Assembly (NCBI RefSeq): GCF_005048155.1
Contig: NZ_SUMB01000011.1
Span: forward strand, 278,360 to 342,359
DNA: 64,000 nt
Reading direction: 5' to 3'
From: Streptomyces piniterrae
Lineage (GTDB): Bacteria; Actinomycetota; Actinomycetes; Streptomycetales; Streptomycetaceae
Under the pieces are notes generated by a model, which was not told where the DNA came from, ran no database searches, and worked only from the letters and a program-made list of their open reading frames with translations. Positions 14,641 through 23,342 of the stretch are shown here, piece after piece; the first letter of the stretch is position 1, and the number at the start of each line of letters is the position of its first letter. The translations under genes were made by a program, and so were the position numbers.

Positions 14641-17313
14641 TCAGCTGCGGCCGGGCCAGCGGGGCCGCTCCCGGAGACCCCACGCGATCTCGTCGACCCA
14701 CTCCCGCACCACCACCGGGTCGGTGGCCACACCGAGGGCGCCCAGCTCCCGCGCGCGTTCCTCACGAGCGGGTGTGACCCAGGAGGCGAAGAACCCCAGC
14801 GGGCCGCGATAGCCGCCCTCCTGGCGCAACCGCTCGGCGAAGGTGAACCCGCCGTCGGGGTTCCCGTACCCGTCCGCGTACCGGGCGATGTCGGAGAGCA
14901 CCAGATCCGCCCGGTGCTCGGCCAGCCAGTCGAGCGCCTCCTGGTCGTTGTTGGCCAGGTGGACGGCCGCGCCTTCCCCGCGCAGCTCCGCGACCAGCCC
15001 CATGAAGCTGTCCCCGAGGCGCTCGTCCACCCAGAGAACGGACAGGTCACGCACCGGCGGCGCCAGCGGCGGGGGCGACGAGCCGGGCTGCTGGGCAGGG
15101 GGGCGTACCGGCTCCTGGAGCGCGGCCACCACCAGATCGCGCAGCTTCTGCTCGTTGTTGGTGAGCCGGGCGCCCAACTCGGCCGCGCGCTCCTCCCGTT
15201 CGGGGCTCTGCCGGATGGTGTAGAAGATCACCGGCCCGTCGTAGACCCCGTCCCTCTTGAGCCGCGCCACCATGTCGAAGCCCGCGACACGGTCCCGGCC
15301 CCGGCTGATGTCGGAGATCAGCAGGTCGGGGCGGCGGTCGCGGACGGCACGGCCCGCGGCCCGGCTGGTGGACTCGTGCCGCACCTGTGCGCCGAGGCTC
15401 TCCAGCACCTCCCGCACCACGGCCTTGCGGTCCGGCTGGTCGTCGACCCACAGGACGTCCAGCAGCGGGGAGTACGCGGGCTGCGGGTACGGGGACTGCG
15501 CCGGATATCCGCCTTGCTGGGTCGGGTATCCGGGTTGCGGGGCCTGCCCGTACGCCCCCTGTTGCTGGTAGGCGGGCTGCTGCCCGTACGGCGGCGCCGG
15601 TTCGACCGGATCCGCGTACGGCATGTTCGGATACGTCTGGGGCGGCGGCGTCTGCGCTTGCTGCGGCGGCGCCCCCTGGGCCGGGTACCCCAACGGCGCC
15701 CCCTGTGCCGGGTACCCCGCCAATGGCACCCCGTCCGCCGGCCACGCCAGCGGCGGGCCGAACCCCGACCCGGAGCCGTCCGGGAAGGGCACCGACAGCC
15801 CGCGCCACAGCGGCGCCCACTCCCTCGACATCGGGGTCGGCTCGGTTCCGGACCCCACCGGGCCCTCGCGCAGCCGCAGCAGCAGCTGCACCGCGTCCGG
15901 GCGGGCGGTCAGCTCGTCGACGAGTGAGGTGAAGGCCGGGTTGAGCACCAGGTCGGGGAATTCATTGGGCAGTTGGCGCTCCAGCGCGGCGAGCACCGCC
16001 TCGCCGCCCGCGCCGGGCGGTTCCGGCGGCACCAGGTCGTACGGCGCGAGGAAGTCCCGTACCGTCGCCAGCTCCTCGGCGGATGCGCCGCCGGTGGCCG
16101 ACAGCAGCGTCCGCCGCACCTCGCGGTACCGCCGGAACTCGGCCACCACATCGCCGTCCAGCGTGCCGGAAGGGCCGGTCATCATCCGGTAGAAGTCGGG
16201 ATAGAAGTACTGGAGCAGCAGCGTCCGGAGCACCGCGCCCGGCCCGAAGTCGCGCCAGACCGGGTTCAGCGTGGCCTCCAGGACGAAGCCGTTGACCAGG
16301 CGCTTGATCCGTCGCGGGTTGCGGCCCGAGCGCTCGGCCAGCAGGTCGACCAGCGCCTCGTCGAGCAGCGGCTCGACCCCGGCGGTCCGTGCGCACCAGC
16401 GGATGTAGTCCTTGACGCCCTGACCGTCGGGGGCCGGGATCCGGTAGCTGGTCTGGAAGATCTTCTCCATGAAGGCGGAGCCGGCCGGCGACAGATCACG
16501 CAGCAGGCCGTTCGGACCCAGCGCCGACCGGTCGCAGCCGACGACGAACGCCAGCCCCGGCACGTCCAGGTAGACCTTCACCGCCTCGCAGACCGCCAGC
16601 ACGGTCTCCTCCGAGCAGCGGTCCAGGTCGTCGATGAAGACCACGAGGAGTCGTTGTGGCTGGAATTCGGCGGTCTCCGACCACTCCTGCACCAGCTGTC
16701 CGATGGCGCCGCGCATCTCGTTGCGGGCCTGGGAGTTGACGGACAGGGTCTTCCACAGCTCGTCGACCAGCCCGGACACGCCCAGCGGCCCGGCGGCGAC
16801 GGTCGTCAGGGCGCGGGTGAACCGCAGCAGTGCGCGCCGCTCGGAGACCCGCTGGAGGCCGCGGCGCAGCACCCGCCGGTCGAACCGCATCAGAACGGAC
16901 TTGATCAGCCCTTCCAGCGCGTCGGCGCCGGTCGAGGTCCAGGCGTTGTACCAGACGGTGTGCACCTCGGGGGCCTGTGCCAGCTCCGCGTCGACCAGCC
17001 GCATCAGGCTGCTCTTGCCCATGCCCCAGCCGGCGTCGACGGCGAGGGTGAAGGGGGTGGACTGCCGGGAGGCGACCAGCAGTCCGGCGAGCTGGGCGGC
17101 GGCCCGGCCGGCCCCGAGCAGGTCTGCGCCGGGTTCGGCCACCGGCTCGTCGTTGAGCAGCGCGAACGGCGAGTACGGGGCGGGGCCGCGCGATCCGGGT
17201 AAGGCGAAGGCGTCGGCCCCGGGGGCCGGCGGGTCCCCGGGGGCGGGTGTGTCGCCGGGCGCCGGCGCGGGCATCGGCGTACGGGTGGCCCCGGTGGTCG
17301 GAGAAGTCGCCAT
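14641..17313 (-). CDS. KAP-family P-loop NTPase fused to two receiver-like domains
   Basis: The 890-residue protein starts at ATG 17313 (MATSPTTGATRTP); a longer frame to 17499 lacks a ribosome site. Order of parts: Pro-rich N-terminus; KAP NTPase about 50-540, with Walker A AGWGMGKSS (93-102) and Walker B LLVVFIDDLDRC (222-233); a Gly/Pro/Gln/Tyr linker about 545-618; receiver 1 about 619-735 with VDDQ, acceptor Asp in LISDIS and FYT; receiver 2 about 757-885 with VDER and LVLSDIA. The receivers lack the usual conserved Lys. KAP NTPases are membrane-linked or conflict-type ATPases. Codon 38 is TTA (17200-17202), suggesting bldA control. No obvious kinase partner is adjacent. Confidence 0.88.
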   Translation of the reverse strand: MATSPTTGATRTPMPAPAPGDTPAPGDPPAPGADAFALPGSRGPAPYSPFALLNDEPVAEPGADLLGAGRAAAQLAGLLVASRQSTPFTLAVDAGWGMGKSSLMRLVDAELAQAPEVHTVWYNAWTSTGADALEGLIKSVLMRFDRRVLRRGLQRVSERRALLRFTRALTTVAAGPLGVSGLVDELWKTLSVNSQARNEMRGAIGQLVQEWSETAEFQPQRLLVVFIDDLDRCSEETVLAVCEAVKVYLDVPGLAFVVGCDRSALGPNGLLRDLSPAGSAFMEKIFQTSYRIPAPDGQGVKDYIRWCARTAGVEPLLDEALVDLLAERSGRNPRRIKRLVNGFVLEATLNPVWRDFGPGAVLRTLLLQYFYPDFYRMMTGPSGTLDGDVVAEFRRYREVRRTLLSATGGASAEELATVRDFLAPYDLVPPEPPGAGGEAVLAALERQLPNEFPDLVLNPAFTSLVDELTARPDAVQLLLRLREGPVGSGTEPTPMSREWAPLWRGLSVPFPDGSGSGFGPPLAWPADGVPLAGYPAQGAPLGYPAQGAPPQQAQTPPPQTYPNMPYADPVEPAPPYGQQPAYQQQGAYGQAPQPGYPTQQGGYPAQSPYPQPAYSPLLDVLWVDDQPDRKAVVREVLESLGAQVRHESTSRAAGRAVRDRRPDLLISDISRGRDRVAGFDMVARLKRDGVYDGPVIFYTIRQSPEREERAAELGARLTNNEQKLRDLVVAALQEPVRPPAQQPGSSPPPLAPPVRDLSVLWVDERLGDSFMGLVAELRGEGAAVHLANNDQEALDWLAEHRADLVLSDIARYADGYGNPDGGFTFAERLRQEGGYRGPLGFFASWVTPAREERARELGALGVATDPVVVREWVDEIAWGLRERPRWPGRS

Positions 17314-17566
17314 CCTGGCCCCCGTGTCAGGTCGTCGGCGTACTGAGTGGGCGCACTGAGGTGCGTTCGCCGGCGCTTCCGATCTTGGTGGCGCGGCCGC
17401 CCGGAGCGTACCGCCGTGGCGCCCCCGTCCGCCGGTTTCCCGCGAAATCAGCACCGGGTCAGCGGCCGGTGCGCCGTCACCCCTCGTGATGAAGCACACG
17501 CCAACAGTCGATCAAGTGGGGAAAAACACCGGGCGTCCGCGGTTACGCGGCCGTAAGGTGGCGGAC

Positions 17567-18778
17567 ATGCAGGTGATCCAGTCAACCAAGCTCGCCAACG
17601 TCTGCTACGAAATCCGTGGCCCGGTGCTCGAGGAGGCCATGCGGCTCGAGGCGGCGGGTCATCGCATCCTCAAGCTGAACACGGGCAACCCGGCGGCGTT
17701 CGGCTTCGAGTGCCCGCCCGAAATACTGGAGGACATCCTCCGGTCGGTCGGTACGGCGCATGGCTACGGTGACGCGAAGGGCCTGCTCTCCGCCCGCCGC
17801 GCGGTCATGCAGCACTACCAGACCAAGGGCATCGAGCTCTCCGTCGACGACATCTACCTGGGCAACGGCGTCTCGGAGCTGATCCAGATGTCGATGCAGG
17901 CGCTGCTGGACGACGGGGACGAGGTGCTCGTACCGGCCCCGGACTATCCGCTGTGGACCGCCTCGGTCTCGCTCTCCGGCGGTACGGCCGTGCACTACCG
18001 CTGCGACGAGCAGGCGGACTGGATGCCGGACCTCGCCGACATCGAGCGCAAGGTCACCGACCGCACCAAGGCCATCGTCGTCATCAACCCCAACAACCCC
18101 ACGGGCGCCGTATACGACGACGAGCTGCTGCGCGGTCTCGCGGAGATCGCCCGCCGGCACAACCTGATCGTCTGCGCCGACGAGATCTACGACAAGATCC
18201 TCTACGACGGCGTCACCCACACCCCGTTCGCCTCGCTCGCCCCGGACCTGCTGACGCTGACCTTCAACGGCCTGTCGAAGTCGTACCGGGTCGCCGGCTA
18301 CCGCAGCGGCTGGCTCGCGGTCTGCGGCCCGAAGGCGCATGCCGCCTCGTACATCGAGGGTCTGACGATCCTCGCCAATATGCGGCTGTGCGCCAACATG
18401 CCGGCCCAGCACGCGGTGGCGACCGCGCTCGGCGGCCGTCAGTCGATCAACGACCTGGTGCTCCCCGGCGGCCGGCTGCTGGAGCAGCGCGACACGGCGT
18501 ACGAGTTGCTGACGCAGATCCCCGGCATCAGCTGCGTCAAGCCGAAGGGCGCGCTGTACGCCTTCCCGCGGCTCGACCCCACGGTCTACAAGATCAAGGA
18601 CGACCGGCAGATGGTGCTCGATCTGCTGCGCGCCGAGAAGATCATGATCGTGCACGGCACCGGCTTCAACTGGACCGAGCCGGACCACTTCCGTCTGGTC
18701 ACGCTCCCGAACAAGGACGATCTGACGGATGCCATCACCCGGATCGGCTCCTTCCTGGACGGTTACGGGCAGTACTGA
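17567..18778 (+). CDS. PLP-dependent aminotransferase, AlaT-like (class I/II)
   Basis: The 403-residue enzyme starts at ATG 17567 (MQVIQSTKLANVCYEIRGP) after AAGGTGG. It has the fold-type-I signature NGLSKSYRVAGYRSGW with the PLP Lys at about 238, plus INPNNPTGAVY. The LANVCYEIRGPVLEEA start is typical of the actinobacterial glutamate-pyruvate aminotransferase (AlaT/AspC-like) group, which interconverts alanine/2-oxoglutarate and pyruvate/glutamate. It is monocistronic here, 253 bp from the divergent KAP gene. Exact substrate range is not readable. Confidence 0.9.
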   Translation: MQVIQSTKLANVCYEIRGPVLEEAMRLEAAGHRILKLNTGNPAAFGFECPPEILEDILRSVGTAHGYGDAKGLLSARRAVMQHYQTKGIELSVDDIYLGNGVSELIQMSMQALLDDGDEVLVPAPDYPLWTASVSLSGGTAVHYRCDEQADWMPDLADIERKVTDRTKAIVVINPNNPTGAVYDDELLRGLAEIARRHNLIVCADEIYDKILYDGVTHTPFASLAPDLLTLTFNGLSKSYRVAGYRSGWLAVCGPKAHAASYIEGLTILANMRLCANMPAQHAVATALGGRQSINDLVLPGGRLLEQRDTAYELLTQIPGISCVKPKGALYAFPRLDPTVYKIKDDRQMVLDLLRAEKIMIVHGTGFNWTEPDHFRLVTLPNKDDLTDAITRIGSFLDGYGQY

Positions 18779-18859
18779 GCCGCGCCGGGACAGCGCGTCC
18801 CGCCGCCCCACCAGGCGATTTCCGTATCTCTCGACTCTCTGGCTGTACGACCCACAACT

Positions 18860-18882
18860 TTAGACAGTGTCTAAGCTAGGAT
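18860..18882 (+). promoter_or_regulatory. Promoter with TetR-type operator TTAGACA-N-TGTCTAA
   Basis: A perfect 15-bp palindrome (18860-18874) lies 3 bp before a good -10 element, TAGGAT (18877-18882). The palindrome fills the -35/-10 spacer, so bound protein would block transcription of the 147-residue protein gene downstream. Its GACA-N-TGTC core recurs at the start of the TetR gene at 22671. Confidence 0.68.
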
Positions 18883-18913
18883 GGTCTCCTAGACGTTTTC
18901 AGGAGGCCGTCCC

Positions 18914-19357
18914 ATGTACGAACCGATCCGCACCAAGTCGGTCCACACCATGGCCGCCGCCCCGGAGATCCCGCACCGCTCCCGCGAGGAGGAGCTGGAC
19001 ATCCGGCTCGCCGGACATCTGACCGCGCTGCTCACCGTGACCGACGAGCTGCACGCCCTGGCGCTGCGGTCCGGCGGCACCGCGGCGGGCGCCGCGCTGG
19101 ACGCCGCCGCGCTGGCGACCGCCGCCGATCGCATCGCCGAGCAGGTCGCGCGGCTGAGCGGCGGCCGCTATCCGCTGCGCGCCGAGCCCACCGGCGGCGA
19201 CCCGTCGCGCATCCCGGCGCTGCATCAGCGCGCCCACACCCTGGCCGGGAACGCCCTGGCGGTGGCCACGTCCCGGGACGACACCGCGGCGATAGCCCTG
19301 ACGTCGGAGCGCCTGGAGGCTCACCACACGCCCCTGCCGGATCTCGCCACGGCGTGA
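18914..19357 (+). CDS. Conserved hypothetical protein, 147 residues
   Basis: No named family recognised. The product begins MYEPIRTKSVHTMAAAPEIPHR behind a strong AGGAGG at 18901-18906. It is soluble and mostly alpha-helical by eye, Ala/Leu/Arg/Glu-rich (VTDELHALAL, AADRIAEQVARL), with no signal peptide, Cys or membrane segment. It faces the 3' end of pckG across a bidirectional terminator. Its promoter carries a clear operator palindrome, so it is regulated. Good ribosome site and third-base GC usage support a real gene. Confidence 0.78.
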   Translation: MYEPIRTKSVHTMAAAPEIPHRSREEELDIRLAGHLTALLTVTDELHALALRSGGTAAGAALDAAALATAADRIAEQVARLSGGRYPLRAEPTGGDPSRIPALHQRAHTLAGNALAVATSRDDTAAIALTSERLEAHHTPLPDLATA

Positions 19358-19371
19358 CGGCGGTGGAAACG

Positions 19372-19408
19372 CCTCCGGGGCCCCGCATCAAGTACGGGAC
19401 CCCGGAGG
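19372..19408. terminator. Bidirectional hairpin between convergent genes
   Basis: The arms CCTCCGGGGCCCCG (19372-19385) and CGGGACCCCGGAGG (19395-19408) pair with one mismatch around a 9-base loop. They lie between the 147-residue protein gene and pckG, which converge. Confidence 0.82.
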
Positions 19409-19450
19409 GGAGTTGAGCGTCAGCCCTGAGGGGCTGCGGGCGCCTGCGGA

Positions 19451-21283
19451 CTAGCCGAGACGCTCGACCAGCGCGCGGTACTCGTCCCACAGCTCCTTCG
19501 GCGTGTGGTCACCGAAGGTGTTGAGGTGCTCGGGGATCAGCGCCGCCTCCTCGCGCCACACGTCCTTGTCGACGGTGAGCAGGAAGTCGAGGTCCGCGTC
19601 GTCCAGGTCGAGGCCCTCGGTGTCCAGCGCCGCCTTCGTGGGCAGCACGCCGATGGGCGTCTCGACGCCCTCCGCCGTGCCCTCCAGCCGCTCGACGATC
19701 CACTTGAGCACCCGGCCGTTCTCGCCGAAGCCCGGCCACACGAAGCGGCCCTTGTCGTCCTTGCGGAACCAGTTGACGTAGTAGATCTTCGGCAGCTTGG
19801 ACTGGTCCTTGTCGGCACCCACCTTGACCCAGTGCGCCATGTAGTCGCCCATGTTGTAGCCGCAGAACGGCAGCATGGCGAACGGGTCGCGGCGCAGCTC
19901 GCCGACCTTGCCCTCGGCCGCCGCGGTCTTCTCGCTGGCGACGTTGGCGCCGAGGAAGACGCCGTGCTGCCAGGTCAGCGACTCGGTCACCAGCGGTACG
20001 GCGCTGGCGCGGCGGCCGCCGAAGAGGATCGCCGAGATCGGCACGCCCTTGGGGTCCTCCCACTCGGGCGCGATGATCGGGCACTGGCCGGCCGGGACGG
20101 TGAAGCGGGCGTTGGGGTGGGCCGCCGGGGTGCCGGACTCCGGGGTCCAGTCGTTGCCCTTCCAGTCCGTCAGATGGGCGGGCAGTTCCTCGGTCATGCC
20201 CTCCCACCACACGTCGCCGTCGTCGGTGAGCGCGACATTGGTGAAGACGGAGTTGCCCCACATCGTCTTCATGGCGTTGGCGTTGGTGTGCTCGCCGGTG
20301 CCGGGCGCGACGCCGAAGAAGCCGGCCTCGGGGTTGATGGCGTAGAGGCGGCCGTCCCGGCCGAAGCGCATCCAGGCGATGTCGTCGCCGATGGTCTCGA
20401 CCGTCCAGCCGGAGATCGTGGGCTCCAGCATGGCCAGGTTGGTCTTGCCGCAGGCCGACGGGAAGGCGGCAGCCACGTACTTCGACTCGCCCTGCGGCGG
20501 GGTCAGCTTGAGGATCAGCATGTGCTCGGCCAGCCAGCCCTCGTCACGGGCCATCACCGACGCGATGCGCAGCGCGTAGCACTTCTTGCCGAGCAGGGCG
20601 TTGCCGCCGTAGCCGGAGCCGTAGGACCAGATCTCGCGGGCCTCGGGGAAGTGCGAGATGTACTTGGTGGAGTTGCACGGCCAGGGGACGTCGGCCTCGC
20701 CCTCGGCCAGGGGGGCGCCGAGGGTGTGCACCGCCTTGACGAAGAAGCCGTCCTCGCCGAGCTCGTCGAGCACCGGCTGGCCCATACGGGTCATGGTGCG
20801 CATCGAGACGGCGACGTAGGCGGAGTCGGTGATCTCCACGCCGATGGCGGAGAGGTCGGAGCCGAGCGGGCCCATGCAGAACGGGACGACGTACATCGTC
20901 CGGCCCTTCATCGAGCCGCGGAAGATGCCGCCCTCGCCGTTCGAGCCGGCGAAGATCTCCCGCATCTCCGCCGGGGCCTTCCAGTGGTTCGTCGGGCCGG
21001 CGTCCTCCTCCTTCTCGGAGCAGATGAAGGTGCGGTCCTCGACGCGCGCCACGTCCGTGGGGTCGGACGCGGCGTAGTACGAGTTGGGGCGCTTGATCGG
21101 GTCGAGCTTCTTGAACGTGCCCTTGTCGACGAGCTCCTCGCACAGTCGCTCGTACTCGGCCTCCGAGCCGTCACACCAGACGACCCGGTCGGGCTGGGTG
21201 AGCGCTGCGATCTCATCGACCCAGGAGACGAGTTCCTGGTGACGGGTCGGAATGGGTGAGGGAGCCGCGTTTTCGCGCGCCAC
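19451..21283 (-). CDS. pckG: GTP-dependent phosphoenolpyruvate carboxykinase
   Basis: The enzyme converts oxaloacetate and GTP to phosphoenolpyruvate, CO2 and GDP, the entry to gluconeogenesis. The 610-residue product (normal for the family) starts at GTG 21283 (VARENAAPSP) with TAGGAG upstream; the longer frame to 21415 is rejected. The P-loop FPSACGKTNLAML with its reactive Cys, the GDDIAWM segment and the NWFRKDDKGRFVWPGFGEN region are all characteristic. It is monocistronic, divergent from the hemolysin III gene, with palindromes in the shared 232-bp gap. Confidence 0.97.
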   Translation of the reverse strand: MARENAAPSPIPTRHQELVSWVDEIAALTQPDRVVWCDGSEAEYERLCEELVDKGTFKKLDPIKRPNSYYAASDPTDVARVEDRTFICSEKEEDAGPTNHWKAPAEMREIFAGSNGEGGIFRGSMKGRTMYVVPFCMGPLGSDLSAIGVEITDSAYVAVSMRTMTRMGQPVLDELGEDGFFVKAVHTLGAPLAEGEADVPWPCNSTKYISHFPEAREIWSYGSGYGGNALLGKKCYALRIASVMARDEGWLAEHMLILKLTPPQGESKYVAAAFPSACGKTNLAMLEPTISGWTVETIGDDIAWMRFGRDGRLYAINPEAGFFGVAPGTGEHTNANAMKTMWGNSVFTNVALTDDGDVWWEGMTEELPAHLTDWKGNDWTPESGTPAAHPNARFTVPAGQCPIIAPEWEDPKGVPISAILFGGRRASAVPLVTESLTWQHGVFLGANVASEKTAAAEGKVGELRRDPFAMLPFCGYNMGDYMAHWVKVGADKDQSKLPKIYYVNWFRKDDKGRFVWPGFGENGRVLKWIVERLEGTAEGVETPIGVLPTKAALDTEGLDLDDADLDFLLTVDKDVWREEAALIPEHLNTFGDHTPKELWDEYRALVERLG

Positions 21284-21460
21284 GATCGCTCCTAGATGAG
21301 GGTGTGAGCGGATCTGTGCCCGGGTTCGCCGGGTAAATCCACCTGTTTTTGGATGTCGCCCCTTGGGGGCCGCGACCCGGATGCTTCGTGACCGCTCATC
21401 CGGTGCCGACCGCACTCATTTGATCATCCGACCCCGATCAGCTTCTGTCCAGAGGGCACT

Positions 21461-21477
21461 GTGGTGACCGTCACCAC
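21461..21477. promoter_or_regulatory. Palindrome GTGGTGAC-C-GTCACCAC
   Basis: Perfect 8-bp arms around one base, in the divergent region between pckG and the hemolysin III gene. It looks like an operator; the binding protein is unknown. It lies nearer the hemolysin start (39 bp) than the pckG start (178 bp). Confidence 0.5.
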
Positions 21478-21496
21478 TTCCGGACGAATCCGTAAC

Positions 21497-21510
21497 CTAC
21501 GGTCGCGTAG
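21497..21510. promoter_or_regulatory. Inverted repeat CTACG-N4-CGTAG just before the hemolysin III start
   Basis: The arms CTACG (21497-21501) and CGTAG (21506-21510) lie 5 bp before ATG 21516. The form recalls TetR-family operators of lipid genes. It leaves no room for a normal ribosome site, so the transcript may be leaderless or start further in. Confidence 0.45.
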
Positions 21511-21515
21511 ATAGC

Positions 21516-22292
21516 ATGTCCGCCATGACTTCCGCGCCCGACGCCGCCGAGAGCCACTCCTCCCCCGCATCCGCCGCGGCCGATTCCGGTTCCACGGCCG
21601 CCGCGGCGACGGGGACCGACACGGGCGCGATAGCGGCGGTCGCCGCGATGGCAGCGCCGCTCAAGCCGAAACTGCGGGGCTGGCTGCACGCCGGGATGTT
21701 TCCCGCCGTCCTCCTCTCCGGAGTCATCCTCACCGCGCTCGCCGACAGCGCCCGCGGGCGCCTGGCCTGCGCCGTCTACACGCTGACCGCCTGCCTGCTG
21801 TTCGGCGTCAGCGCCCTGTACCACCGCGGCAATTGGGGCCCGCGGGCCGACGGCATCCTGCGCCGGCTCGACCACGCCAACATCTTTTTGATCATCGCGG
21901 GCACCTATACGCCGCTCACGATGCTGCTGATGCCCGACTCCCGCGGCCAGGCGCTGCTCTGGGCGGTCTGGGCGGCCGCCCTGGCCGGCATCGTCTTCCG
22001 CGTCTTCTGGGTCGGCGCGCCCCGCTGGCTCTACACCCCCTGCTATATCGCGATGGGCTGGGCCGCCGTCTTCTTCCTCCCAGACTTCCTGCGCACCGGC
22101 GGCATCGCCGTCCTCGTGCTCGTCATCGTCGGCGGGCTGCTCTACAGCGCGGGCGGAGTGATCTACGGCATCAAGCGACCCAACCCGTCACCGCGGTGGT
22201 TCGGCTTCCACGAGGTCTTCCACTCCTTCACACTGGCGGCCTTCGTGGTGCACTACGTCGGCATCTCGCTGGTGGCCTATTCGCACGCCTGA
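21516..22292 (+). CDS. Hemolysin III / PAQR-family membrane protein (YqfA-like)
   Basis: The 258-residue protein has an Ala-rich N-terminal tail of about 45 residues followed by seven hydrophobic segments. PAQR/hemolysin III marks are VSALYHRG, DHANIFLIIAGTYTPL and a C-terminal HEVFHSFTLAAFVVHY, whose His residues bind metal in this family. The family is linked to membrane lipid homeostasis or ceramidase-like chemistry; the bacterial role is unsettled. ATG 21516 and ATG 21525 are both possible starts, and neither has a clear ribosome site. The operator-like repeat directly upstream suggests tight regulation. Confidence 0.9.
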   Translation: MSAMTSAPDAAESHSSPASAAADSGSTAAAATGTDTGAIAAVAAMAAPLKPKLRGWLHAGMFPAVLLSGVILTALADSARGRLACAVYTLTACLLFGVSALYHRGNWGPRADGILRRLDHANIFLIIAGTYTPLTMLLMPDSRGQALLWAVWAAALAGIVFRVFWVGAPRWLYTPCYIAMGWAAVFFLPDFLRTGGIAVLVLVIVGGLLYSAGGVIYGIKRPNPSPRWFGFHEVFHSFTLAAFVVHYVGISLVAYSHA

Positions 22293-22685
22293 GACGGGCA
22301 GAACCCGGGCGGCACACCTTCCCCCAGACCTTGGGGGCATGGGCGGTGCCCCCCTCGCGCGCCACCGTGGCCGCGGCCACCCGGCCGCGGCCACGCGCCA
22401 TGTCAGGACCGCCCATCCCCTCGGCGCGATGGCGAGAACCGGTGCCCGGCCGCCGACGAGGAAGCCGCCGACACACAGCGCGACGGCAAGCGCGGCATAC
22501 GCATCCATCCCAGGTCGCAGCCACACCACCCTCCACACCACCCCTCCGAACATCACCGACAGTAATCACTTCCACGCCCCAGCGTGACACACGCCACCGA
22601 CAGTCAGGGTTTCGCCGGATGCCCGCCCACCGGCGCCGGAGCGAAGCCCGGCGCCGCGGGCCGCCGATGCCCGACAATGTCGGCC
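22293..22685. other. Gene-poor 390-bp gap with small hairpins
   Basis: No supported gene. At 22321-22337, CCCCCA-N5-TGGGGG forms a small hairpin next to GGGC-GGT-GCCCC. Together these resemble a worn copy of dispersed Streptomyces palindromic repeats and could terminate the hemolysin III transcript. The open frames on the minus strand here have no ribosome site and poor composition. Confidence 0.5.
22671..22683 (+). promoter_or_regulatory. Palindrome CCGACA-A-TGTCGG at the TetR gene start
   Basis: A perfect odd palindrome ends 2 bp before ATG 22686 and covers an alternative ATG at 22677. It has the same GACA-N-TGTC core as the operator at 18860-18874. The position suggests autorepression by the TetR protein that follows. 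Confidence 0.58.
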
Positions 22686-23342
22686 ATGGTCTTCGCACGT
22701 TCCTCCGCCACCGCACCGCACCCGACACCCAGGACCGGGTCCACCGGAGCCGGATCCCCCAAGGCCGGGCTGCGCGAGCGGAAGAAGATCAAGACCCGGC
22801 AGGCGATCCGCCGGGCGGCCTACCGGCTCTTCGAGGAGCAGGGGTACGACGCGACTCCCGTCGACCAGATCGCCGAGGCCGCCGAGGTCTCGCCCAGCAC
22901 GGTCTTCCGCTACTTCCCCACCAAGGAGGACATCGTCCTGACGGACGAGTACGACGGCCTGCTGGAGGAGGGGATCCGGGCCCGCCCCGCCGACGAGCCG
23001 ATGGTCGAGTCGATCCGGCAGGTCACCGTCGAGGCGCTGCGCCGGTTCGCCACGGCGGACCGTACCGAACTCGCCCAGCGCGCCCGGCTGGTCCGCGAGG
23101 TGCCCGCCATCAGGGGCCGTACGGCGGAGAACACCGCCCGGGATGCCGCGATGATCAGCGCCGTCCTCGCCGAGCGCACCGGCCGCCCGGTCGACGACCT
23201 GGAGATCCGGGTCATCAGTACGGCGATCCTGGCGGCCCTTCAGGAGGCACTGCTGTGCTGGGGCGAGGAGGGCAGCACGGCGGACCTGGAGGACCTGATC
23301 CACCAGACGCTGGACGTGCTGGCACGCGGCCTCACGCTCTGA
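22686..23342 (+). CDS. TetR-family transcriptional regulator
   Basis: The 218-residue protein has a TetR DNA-binding domain: RERKKIKTRQAIRRAAYRL, then the recognition part VDQIAEAAEVSPSTVFRYFPTKED at about 40-75 in this reading, and a ligand domain of about 130 residues. The regulator resembles MftR-like/AcrR-type proteins. ATG 22686 is chosen; ATG 22677 or an upstream start at 22584 cannot be excluded. The operator palindrome overlaps the start. It converges with the MDR oxidoreductase gene, so its targets are not obvious; the 18914 gene is a candidate because its operator shares the same core. Confidence 0.9.
   Translation: MVFARSSATAPHPTPRTGSTGAGSPKAGLRERKKIKTRQAIRRAAYRLFEEQGYDATPVDQIAEAAEVSPSTVFRYFPTKEDIVLTDEYDGLLEEGIRARPADEPMVESIRQVTVEALRRFATADRTELAQRARLVREVPAIRGRTAENTARDAAMISAVLAERTGRPVDDLEIRVISTAILAALQEALLCWGEEGSTADLEDLIHQTLDVLARGLTL

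Noticed and set aside
17314..17499. N-terminal extension of the KAP protein
   Set aside because: Arg/Pro-rich sequence without a ribosome site, overlapping the aminotransferase promoter region.
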